A stretch of 64,000 nt of DNA from Streptomyces chartreusis NRRL 3882 (lineage in GTDB: Bacteria > Actinomycetota > Actinomycetes > Streptomycetales > Streptomycetaceae), in assembly GCF_900236475.1 (NCBI RefSeq), contig NZ_LT963352.1, positions 7,845,001 through 7,909,000 of the forward strand, given 5' to 3'. Both the position numbers and the translations under genes were made by a program. Of the stretch, positions 9,244-24,700 are shown piece by piece. How positions within the stretch are numbered: the stretch's first letter is position 1; each line of letters opens with the position of its first letter. The notes under the pieces are model-generated. The model was not told the DNA's origin. It saw only the letters and a list, made by a program, of their open reading frames with translations, and made no database searches.

Positions 9244-9265
9244 TAGGGGAATCTAGGGGTTGACA
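9244..9265 (+). promoter_or_regulatory. TAGGGG direct repeat abutting TTGACA
   Basis: TAGGGG at 9244-9249 and 9254-9259 (10 bp apart), directly followed by TTGACA (9260-9265). No clear -10 at the usual spacing (CACGGA at 17 bp). It lies in the 534-bp gap between the LAL start (8993) and the methyltransferase start (9528); orientation suggests rightward transcription. The rest of this gap (8994-9243 and 9266-9527) shows no further gene or structure that I can support. Confidence 0.5.
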
Positions 9266-9527
9266 GGACGGAGTTCTGGGCTCACGGAGAGAGCAAGGGC
9301 ATTCTTTTCACGGAGTGCCACCATTGCGGATTGAATGACTCCGCATTCGGGTGTACGCGGCACCGATTCCGGGGTGCCGGTTGCCCGAGGCACCTGACGA
9401 AGTCTGCGACCGGGTATTGGCGCACCGCGGGGCACCTCGGCATAGTGCGGGAGTCGTCGAACACGACGCCGAATCGGCCGGCAACTCCTGTCGGCCGTCA
9501 GGTCCCAGACGGAAGGCTGCCGCCACG

Positions 9528-10217
9528 ATGACGAACAATGTCCGGACCGGACAAGAAGAGACGGAACGGCTGCTGGGCGAGGCATCCGGAACAACGGAAT
9601 TCGAGTTGCTGGGGCTCGAGTGGACCCTGCTGCCCGACGTTTTCGCCCCGTTCCACTCGCCATCGACGGCCAACTATTCCCAGTGGCTGCCCTATCCGGC
9701 CGGAGGCACGCTGCTGGAGATGGGCTGCGGCGCCGGCGTCACCGCCGTCTACGCCGCGCTGAGCGGGTGCGCCGGGGTCACAGCCGTGGACATCGTGCCC
9801 GCCGCCGTCGACAACACCCGCCGCAACGCCGAACGGCACGGTGTGGCCGACCGCGTCCGCGTCCTGGAAAGCGACATGTTCGGCGCGCTCGGCACGGGTG
9901 AACGGTTCGACCTCGTCTTCTGGAACTCCAACGCCATCGAGGCGCCGGCCGACTTCGTCTACACCAAGGATCTGGAGCACTCCGTCCTCGACCGTGGCTA
10001 CCAGAGCCACCGCGCCTACCTGCGAGAGGGGCCGCGCCACCTCACCGACGACGGCAGGCTGTTCATAGGGTTCAACAGCCGTGGAGACCTCGACCACCTC
10101 CAGCGCATCGCGGACGAAGAGGGCCTGCGCCTGGAGAAGGTCGACTCCACGAGCCATGAATTCCCCGACCGCGTCGTCGAGTTCCGCCTGTTCGAAATCA
10201 TCCGCGCGGGCTCCTGA
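9528..10217 (+). CDS. SAM-dependent class I methyltransferase (HemK/L11-like fold)
   Basis: 229 residues from ATG 9528, with GGAAGG at 9511-9516. SAM-binding motif I LEMGCGAGVTAV near residue 60, followed by VTAVDIVPAAVDNTRRNAERHG (acidic ribose-binding residue in VDIVP) and motif IV region LVFWNSNAIEAP. In HemK/PrmC-type glutamine methyltransferases this position is NPPY; here it is NSNA, so protein-glutamine methylation is unlikely and a small-molecule O- or N-methylation is more plausible. It sits inside the cluster, 80 bp ahead of the SRPBCC gene and downstream of a TAGGGG element, and could act on the aminophenol head or the polyketide. Substrate unknown. Confidence 0.85.
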   Translation: MTNNVRTGQEETERLLGEASGTTEFELLGLEWTLLPDVFAPFHSPSTANYSQWLPYPAGGTLLEMGCGAGVTAVYAALSGCAGVTAVDIVPAAVDNTRRNAERHGVADRVRVLESDMFGALGTGERFDLVFWNSNAIEAPADFVYTKDLEHSVLDRGYQSHRAYLREGPRHLTDDGRLFIGFNSRGDLDHLQRIADEEGLRLEKVDSTSHEFPDRVVEFRLFEIIRAGS

Positions 10218-10243
10218 TCCGCCCCGCAGAACCGTCGGCCCGG

Positions 10244-10254
10244 GCGACTTGACG
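10244..10254 (+). promoter_or_regulatory. GCGACTTGACG element upstream of the SRPBCC gene
   Basis: An 11-base sequence, GCGACTTGACG, that recurs exactly at 28921-28931 upstream of the acyl ligase. TTGACG could be a -35; a second TTGA-type hexamer (TTGACC) starts 23 bp after the first, as TTGAGG does in the other copy. Short, so possibly chance. Confidence 0.35.
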
Positions 10255-10296
10255 GATACCGGGCGCACAAATTGACCCGTCTTTTCGTGCGGTGTC

Positions 10297-10848
10297 ATGA
10301 TCCCTGACATGGAGACGTCAATTCTGGATCAGCGACCCCTCTTCGACATCGGAGCCGAAATCCGCATGGCGGTCGGCGCGAAGGAGATATACGAGGCGGT
10401 CAGCGACCTGCCGAGGCACGCGGAGTGGAGCACCGAACTCCGCGGCGGCGAATGGATTTCCGGAACCCCCGGTGAGGTGGGATCCATCTACCGCGGCGAG
10501 AACTACCGCGCCGACGACATCGTGGAATGGGCACCCCTGATCCGGGGGATCTGGCACACCAAGTCGGAAGTGATGACCACCGAGCCCAACCGTCGCTTCC
10601 GCTGGCGCATCCACTCCAAGACCGGAGAACCGCAGGAACTCATCTGGACCTTCGACATCACCCCCGACGGTGAGGAGTGCGTCGTGGCCCAGAAATTCTG
10701 GATGGGCTGGGCGTCCCCCGGGATCCACGAGATCACCAAGGACATGGAGGAGCCGGAGAAGCGGCGGTTCATCACGGAGTGGACCGCCAAGCTGGAGAAC
10801 GACATCCTGCTGACCCTGGAACGGATCAAGAAGGTCCTCGAAGCGTAG
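10297..10848 (+). CDS. SRPBCC/START-fold protein (polyketide cyclase-like)
   Basis: 183 residues from ATG 10297 (ATG 10309 is an equally possible start; neither has a clear ribosome site). Sequence has the SRPBCC pattern: strand IRMAVGAKEIYEAVSDLPRHAEW, a turn IRGIWHTKSEVMTTEPNRRFRWR, WTFDITPDG, and a long C-terminal helix. Members bind hydrophobic ligands in a helix-grip cavity; in polyketide clusters they serve as aromatases or cyclases, but many are general ligand binders. Without a PKS thioesterase in view, a role in ring closure or chain release is possible but only inferred. Located between the methyltransferase and the transposase-like gene; a hairpin follows directly. Confidence 0.8.
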   Translation: MIPDMETSILDQRPLFDIGAEIRMAVGAKEIYEAVSDLPRHAEWSTELRGGEWISGTPGEVGSIYRGENYRADDIVEWAPLIRGIWHTKSEVMTTEPNRRFRWRIHSKTGEPQELIWTFDITPDGEECVVAQKFWMGWASPGIHEITKDMEEPEKRRFITEWTAKLENDILLTLERIKKVLEA

Positions 10849-10849
10849 C

Positions 10850-10893
10850 GGGCAGCCGGGAAAACCGGCCTACGACACCGCTCCCGGCTGCCC
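10850..10893. terminator. Hairpin between SRPBCC gene and transposase-like gene
   Basis: Perfect 11-bp inverted repeat GGGCAGCCGGG (10850-10860) / CCCGGCTGCCC (10883-10893) with a 22-nt loop. It starts two bases after the SRPBCC stop and overlaps the 3' end of the converging gene, so it can serve both. Confidence 0.7.
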
Positions 10894-12066
10894 CGACCGC
10901 GGCCGGGCAAGCGCTTGTACGGCGTGCGCGGCCGAGGCAAGCGTCATGTGCCGGTGCCAACCGGTGAAGGAACGGCCCACGAAGTCCCGGATGCCGACCT
11001 GTTCGGAGATCTCGACGGCGTCACGGCTGACGCGCCGCACCAGCTGCGTCAGCCGGGCCAGGTCGGCCGGTGCCGAGGAGACCGAGTCCGTCAGCCACAG
11101 CTCGCCCGGCCACTGCTCACCCGGCCCCGCCAGGCCGAGCAACAGCAGGTCCCCGTGCCGGCCCGCCGCTCCCGCACCGAGCGAGGCAGCCGGTACCCGC
11201 ACCCGGACAGCGGCCAGCAGACCACCGCGCCCGCCCGGTGACACGCCCGGAGCCCGCCACGGATAGGGCCGCCGCAACGGAGCCGCTGCCCGCATGATCT
11301 CCCCGGCCGACCGGTACCTGTCGCTGCGCACGGGCAGCGCCGCGTCGGCGGCCGCAAGCCGCAGCCCGCCGTCCACCCGCACCAGCAGCCGGCGCAACCC
11401 CGCCGTCCGCAGCCGCCCCAGCACGGCGAGCGTGTCCACCTCCGGGACATCGACGACCACCGGCCGGGCCGTCAGCCCCCAGCCACGCGCCACCCTCACG
11501 CTCGCCTGCACCGCACACATCTCCATGGACTCGGGACACGCCCCGGCCGGGATGCCCGCCTGTGCCCGGCGCACCGGGTCGCCCAGCCAGACACCCGACA
11601 GCAGCAGCCGCCAGTTCACCGGACACGCCAGGCGCTCCGACGCCAGCCACACGCCGACGGCTCGCTGGGCGTAGAGGGCCGGCGAGGCGTCGCGCTCCAC
11701 TCCGACGGAGTTCTCCCCGGTCTTCGGAATGACCAACGGCCGCACCACCCAGGCCGCCGGAGGCTCCACCGCGGCCACGTACCCCGCCAGAGCCGCACGC
11801 ATCGGGTCCCACCGCCACGTCGACCCGCACACGAAGTGGTGCAGGCGCTGTTCGGCGGCCCGCCCCCCGAACAGGGAAGCGATGTTGCGGATGGACTTGC
11901 GCCCCCGGGCGTGGATCAGCCCGTGGAGGTAGTCGAGGCCGCGCCCGCGCTGGTCGCTGCGGGGCAACGAGGCGAAGAGGGCGTCGCACAGATCGTGCAG
12001 CACCTCGTCCACGCTCCCGGCCCCCGCGTCGAGCCCCGGCCCTTCGAGGTCGTGTCCGGTGATCAT
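10870..12066 (-). CDS. IS701-family transposase-like protein, catalytic site apparently altered
   Basis: 398 residues from ATG 12066 (GGGGAAAC just upstream; an open extension to 12195 encodes a repetitive RIERTE stretch). The frame has the IS701/DDE layout: RGLDYLHGLIHARGRKSIRNIA at the N-terminus, a central strand LVIPKTGENSVGVER, and VVVDVPEVD later. In active IS701 transposases the central strand normally reads like LVIDDTGFPKKG with the first catalytic Asp; here the Asp pair is absent. No terminal inverted repeats or target duplications were seen around it. Homologues without mobility signs recur inside actinomycete polyketide clusters, so a domesticated, perhaps regulatory, protein is as likely as an insertion remnant. 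Downstream of the PKS operon, same strand, 169 bp away. Confidence 0.75.
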   Translation of the reverse strand: MITGHDLEGPGLDAGAGSVDEVLHDLCDALFASLPRSDQRGRGLDYLHGLIHARGRKSIRNIASLFGGRAAEQRLHHFVCGSTWRWDPMRAALAGYVAAVEPPAAWVVRPLVIPKTGENSVGVERDASPALYAQRAVGVWLASERLACPVNWRLLLSGVWLGDPVRRAQAGIPAGACPESMEMCAVQASVRVARGWGLTARPVVVDVPEVDTLAVLGRLRTAGLRRLLVRVDGGLRLAAADAALPVRSDRYRSAGEIMRAAAPLRRPYPWRAPGVSPGGRGGLLAAVRVRVPAASLGAGAAGRHGDLLLLGLAGPGEQWPGELWLTDSVSSAPADLARLTQLVRRVSRDAVEISEQVGIRDFVGRSFTGWHRHMTLASAAHAVQALARPRSGQPGAVS

Positions 12067-12106
12067 GTTTCCCCATCTCGGCCGAGCGGCCGCGGCGGCT
12101 CGGCGT

Positions 12107-12142
12107 TCGGTCCGTTCGATCCGTTCGGTCCGTTCGATCGGT
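12107..12142. repeat. Tandem 9-bp repeat between PKS operon and transposase-like gene
   Basis: Four consecutive units of the type TCCGTTCGA/TCCGTTCGG, equivalent to two 18-bp units (12107-12124 and 12125-12142) with one or two mismatches. Lies in the 169-bp gap (12067-12235). Confidence 0.8.
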
Positions 12143-12235
12143 CGCACGGGGGACGACCGAGACGGCTCCGCGAGCGACTTCGGCCAGCCGGTCACCGGCC
12201 GGCGGAGGTCCGCTCGCGGACCCGTTTCCAGTGGC

Positions 12236-18784
<6,549 letters not shown>

Positions 18785-18790
18785 CGTGAA

Positions 18791-21700
18791 TTACTCGCTC
18801 TCATCAACGGGGTCAGGACGGTCGCCGCGTGCCATGCGGATCATTTCCTCGATGCTCATGGAGTCGATCTCACTCCCGGCCGACGGGGCGTGGCGTGCCA
18901 CTGGGGAGGCCGTTGCCGGGGTTCCGTTCACCGGCTCGCCGCCGGTTTCGGTGAAGGGCGTGGATCCCGTGGCGAGTTCGTCGAGGAGGTGCCGCGCCAG
19001 TGCCTCCGACGTCGGGTGGTCGAAGACGGCGGTGGGGGACACCCGCAGACCCGTCGCCTTGTTGAGCCGGTTGCGCAGCTCGATGCCCATCACCGAGTCG
19101 AAGCCCAGGTCTCGGAAAGCCTGGCCGGGGACGACCCGTTCGGTCCTCGCGTAGCCGAGGACGGTCGAGACCTCGGCGCAGACGAGGTCCAGCAGCGTGT
19201 CGAGCCGCTGCTGCGGCGCCAGTCCGGCCAGCCGGGCCGGCAGGGCAGGCTGCTGCTCCTGGTCGGCAGCCGCCGCCCGCGCCGGACCGCCGACCAACTC
19301 GGACACCATGGGGTGGGGGCGAATGGCGTTGAGGACCTTCCCGAACCGGGCCCAGTCGACGTTCGCGACCATCACGTCCGTGTCGCCGTGATCGAGCGCC
19401 TGCTGAAGCGCCGTGGCCGCGAGGTGCGGGGTCATCAGGTCCATCCCCCGGTGGCTGATGAACCTGGCGAAGTCCTCCTTGCCGGCCATTCCGCCGCCGG
19501 ACCATGCTCCCCAGGCGACCGAAAGAGCCGGGACCCCTTCTGCCCGCAGGTGCGCGGCGAGGGCGCTGAGATAGGCGTTGCCCGCCGCGTAGGCGCCCTG
19601 GCCCACGCTCGGCAGCAGGCTGCCCGCGGAGGAGAACAGCACGAACGCGGAGAGGTCGAACTTCCCGGTCAGCTCGCGGAGATTGGCCACGGCACCGGAC
19701 TTCGGGCGCAGTACGCGCTCCAGTTGGCCGGCGGTCATCTCGTTCACCGGTGCGTCGTCCACGACGCCGGCCGTGTGCATCACGGCGGTGAGCGGATGCT
19801 CGGCCGGAATGCCGTCGATGGCGCGCGCCAGCGCGTCTCGGTCGGCGGCGTCGCACGCGGCGAAGGTGACCGAGGAGCCCAGTCCCTCGAGTTCCGCGAC
19901 CAGTTCGGCGGCGCCCGGAGCGCTCTCGCCCTGGCGGCTGACGAGGAGCAGGTGAGGGGCCCCGTGGTAGGCGAGCCACCGGGCGATGTGACCGCCGAGG
20001 GCGCCGGTGCCGCCGGTGACCAGCGTGGTGCCCTCGGGACGCCAGGGCGCGGGCTGCGCGGTGTCCGGGAGCGGTGCGCGCTTCAGCCGGCGCAGCAGGA
20101 CCTGGGTCCCGCGCACGGCGACCTGGTCCTCGTCGCCGGGGTCGGCGAGCACCCCGCACAGCAGGGCGGCGGCACGGTCGTCGAAGACGGGCGGCAGATC
20201 GACCATCCCCGCAAGGCACTGCGGGTTCTCCAGGCCGGCGGCCCTGCTGAGGCCCCAGACATGAGCCTGCACCGGGTGGGCCGGGACCTCGTCGGGGGCG
20301 ACGGAGAACGCGCCGTTGGTCACCGACCACAGCCGGGCCGGGAACGGCGCGGCGTCCAGTGCCCGCACCAGTTCGACGGTGGCCAGCAGACCCGCGGGCA
20401 CCACGGGATGCCGCGGATGCGGAGACTCGTCGAGCGGGAGGAACGACAGCACGCCCGCGACCTCGCCGCCCTCCGTCAGGCTGTCGGCGTCACTGCGCAG
20501 GAGTTCCGTCAATCCCCCGCGGTCGCCGTCCCGGGTGTCGACGAGCAGCGGCACCGGGGCGGCCCCGTACCGGGTCAGGGCCTTGAGGGAGCCGACGACG
20601 AGCTCGTCGTCCGCCAGGTGACGGGGCACGACCACCAGCCAGGTACCGGACAGTGCCGCCGTGCGCGACGTCCGCGGTGCGCGATCCCAGGTGACGCGGT
20701 ATCGCCACGACTCGGCGACCGTGCCTTCCCGGCGCTCCTGCCACCAGTTGGACAGCGCGGGCAGTACCTCGTGGAGGGCGTCGGTCACCCGGCTTTCGCG
20801 GAGGCCGAGCAACGTGGCCAGCTCACCGGCCTCCCCGTCCTTCACCAGGCGCCAGAAGCGCCGCTCCAGCCGGTCGTCCGAACCACTGTCCGGTGCCGTG
20901 CCGGACGCCGCGACCAGCGGGTCGAGGGGCAGTTCGACCGGTTGGGTTTCGGGCAGCAGCACGGGCCAGGTGATGTCGACGCCGGTGGTCCACAAGCTGC
21001 CCGCGCTGGTCAGGAACCGGCGCAGACCACCGTCATCACGCCGCAGGGTCCCCGAGACCGCCACCTGCGCACCCGGCACCGTCTCCAGCGTCTGCTCCAC
21101 ACCCGGGACGAGCACCGGATGGGCGCTGCACTCCACCAGGGCGGTGAACCCGTCCTGCGCCAGCCTGCGCACGGCCTGCTCGAACTCCACCCGCCCACGC
21201 AGGTTGGCATACCAGTAGCCGCCGTCCATCTCCGGGCCCGCCAGCACCTCACCCGTCAGCGTCGAGTACACAGGAACCCGCCCCGCACGCGGCGCGACAC
21301 CCGCCAAAGCCGCCTCGATCCGCTTACGGACCTGCTCGACATGCACCGAGTGCGAGGCATAGTCGACATCGATACGCCGAGCCCGCACCCCGCCGGCGAC
21401 GAGTCCCGCCACCAGGCCGGCGACCTCCTCCGCGCCGCCGGAGACCACCGTGGAGGCAGGGCCGTTGACCGCCGCCACACTCACCGACTCCAGCTGCGCG
21501 ATGCGCTCCTCGACCTCGGCCCGGCCCAGCGCCACCGAGGCCATCGCCCCCTGCCCGCAGATCTCCACCAGCGCCTGGGAACGGGCCACCACCACCCGCA
21601 GCGCGTCCTCCAGGCAGAGCACCCCGGCCACATGCGCGGCAGCGATCTCCCCCTGCGAATGACCCACCACCGCCGAGGGCACCACGCCCACCGACTCCCA

Positions 21701-24700
21701 CAGACGGGCCAGAGCGACCATCACGGTGAACATCACCGGCTGCACCACATCCACCCGGTCGAACCCGGGCGCCCCCGCCGCACCTTGCAGCACATCCACC
21801 ACCGACCAGCCCGCCAGCTCCTCCACCACAGCCGAACACTCACCCACGGCCTCGGCGAAGACATCACTGCACACCAGCAGCTCCACCCCCATCCCCACCC
21901 ACTGCCACCCCTGCCCCGGAAACACGAACGCCACCTTCGAAGCGGCCTTCGCGCTGCCTTCGAGCACGCCCTTCGACGGATCACCGGACAGGAAGGACTC
22001 CAGCCCCTCCACCAGTTCTCCGGACGACTCACCCACGACAGCCAGCCGACGCCGCGCCGCGGTGCGCCCCGCCAAAGCAGCCGCCACCGATCCGGCACCC
22101 ACCTCGGACCGCGCACCCAGGAACGACGCCAACCGCTCCACCCGGCCCCGCATCTCACCCTCGTCGTCCCCGGAGAGCAGCCACGGCACGGGCCGGGCCG
22201 GCTCGATCTCCCGGTACCAGTACGGGCGGTGCTCCCACGGGTAGCCGGGGAGGCTCACCACACGGCGGCCGGGCGGTGTCGGCTGCGGGGCCGGACGGTA
22301 TCCGGCCGCGTACAGTTCGGCGGCGACCAGAGCGGGCCGGTCGCCGCGGATGCCGTCGTGGGGGAGCGGGGTGGGGCCGAGCAGGACGTCCACCGCGGTC
22401 GTGGCGGGGACCGTGTCCCAGTCGACGGTGTCCGCGGCGGGCGCGTGCAGGAACGGCACCCGTGCGGGCCGGGTGAGGTCCTCCGGGAGCTCTGAGCGGC
22501 CGCTCAGCAGCTGTCGTAGGGCCTCCTCCACGGTGAGTTGTCCGGCGGCGCACGCGGCGGCGAGTCGGCCGGCGCCCACCCCGACGACAGCGGCGGGGAC
22601 GATGCCGAGCGCGTACCAACCGCTCGTCGCGGCGGACTGATGGGCCAGCAGGAAGGCGTCGCCCAGCCCGGCCGGCGGTTCCGCGGTCAGGTCACAGGGG
22701 GCGCCGAGCAGCCGGTTCAGCGTGTCGCCGCAGTGGGCGAGGGCGGCCTCGTAGCCGGGCGTGGCGAGGGCGAACGCCCGACGGGCGGCCGCGGACGGGA
22801 GGGCCGTGCCGTAGAAGAGGGCGACGGATGGTTCCTCGTCCTCGACGGCACGGCCGAGGCGGGTCTTTGGCGTCGTCCGGCCCGCGGCGACCTCGTCCAG
22901 CGCCTCGGCGAGTGTGGTGGCGTCGGAGCCGACGACGACGGCACGGTGCTCCAGCAGGGTACGGCGGTGCCGTGCCGTGAACACCACGTCGGCCACGTCG
23001 TTCCCGCCGGTGCGCAGCGCGTCGGCCAGCCGTCCGGCGGCGGTGCGCAACGCGGCCGGGGTGGCCGCGGTCACCGGCAGGACGTACGGCGCGGTTCCGG
23101 GGGCGGTGGCCGGGGCCGGTGCGGGGACGTACTGCTCGACGAGGACGTGGGCGTTGCTGCCGGTGAACCCGAACGCGCTGACGCCGGCCCGGGCCGGGCG
23201 GCCCTCGGCGGGCCACTTCCGGGGGGTGTCGACGAGTGCCACCGGCAGCCGGTCCCAGTCGATGTGGGGCGTGGGGCGGTCGACGAGGTGCGGCGGAAGC
23301 TCACCCGCGGACAGGGCCAGTACGACCTTCAGCAGTCCGACGACACCGGCCGCGGCGCCGAGGTGGCCGACGTTCGCCTTGGCCGACCCGATGAGCAGCG
23401 GCCGGTCGGGCGCGCGCCCGGTGCCCAAGGACTCGGCGAGGGCCCGCACTTCGATGGGGTCGCCGAGCGGGGTGCCGGTGCCGTGCGCCTCCACGTAGTC
23501 GACGTCGGCGGGTGACCAGCCGGCCCGGTCGAGGGCCTGCCGCACGACATCGGCCTGGGCCGAGGGATTGGGCACGGTCAGGCCCCCGGTCGCGCCGTCC
23601 TGGTTGAGGGCACTGCCACGCAGCACCGCGTACACGCGGTCGCCGTCGGCGACGGCCGCGCGCAGCGGCTTGAGGACCAGGGCGACGGCGCCCTCACCGC
23701 AGGCGAACCCGTCGGCGTCCTGGTCGAAGACCTTGCAGCGGCCGTCCTCGGAGAGGGCCCCGCCGCCCGCCATGGACGCCACGAGCGGGCTGGGTGCCAC
23801 GATGGCGCTGGCACCGCCGACGACGGCGACCTCGCACTCGCCGGCCCGCAGCGCCTGGCAGGCGAGGTGCACCGCGGTCAGCGACGAGGAACAGGCGGTG
23901 TCGACGGCGAAGCTCGGGCCGCTGAGACCGAGGGTGTACGACAGCCGGCCGGCGACGGCCGCGTACGAGGTGCCCGTGCCGTGGTGCAGGCCGAGGTCCT
24001 CGACCGTCAGGTGCCGGGCGATCAGATGCTGGTAGTCGGCGATCGAGATACCGGCGTACACGCCGACCGGCCGGGACGCCAGTGTGTGCGCGGGGCAGCC
24101 GGCGTCCTCCAGTGCCTCCCAGGCGACTTCCAGGTACATGCGCTGCTGCGGGTCGAGCAGCTTGGCCTCGCGCGGTGAGATACGGAAGAACGGGGCGTCG
24201 AAGTCGGCGATGCCGTCGACGTACGAGCCACGGGTGGGGATGGCGGCGCCCAGCTCGTCCCACAGGGGGTCGGCCCGTCGGCCGGGCGGCGGCTCCGACG
24301 CGGTGTCGCGCCGCTCCATGAGCAGTCGCCAGAACTCCTCCGGGGAGGCGGCGGCCGGCAGTCGGCAGCCGACTCCGATGACCGCGACGGCGTCCGCCTC
24401 CGCGACGGCGTCCGCGCCGACGTCCACAGCGTCCACGGACGCGGGAGCGGCGGGTGCCGCGGGCGTGGCGGCCGGAGTGGCGGAGGTGGGGGCCACGTCC
24501 GTGAGATGCTCCGCGAGCGCCGCCACCGTCGGTCGTTCGAACACGATCGGCGTGGGCAGGTCGACGCCGAACTCCTCCTCCAGGCGCCGCCGCAGCGTGA
24601 CCGCGGTCAGGGAGTCAAGCCCCTGCTCGAAGAGCCCCCGGCGACGCCCCAGCCGGTGCCCGTCGCGCAGGCCGAGGACCTCACGCACCAGCGCCTCGAC

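Noticed and set aside
12107..12142. CRISPR array
   Set aside because: Units are 9 bp, contiguous and without spacers; no cas genes.
10870..12235. A complete insertion sequence
   Set aside because: No terminal inverted repeats or target-site duplication could be seen, and the gene lacks the first catalytic Asp.
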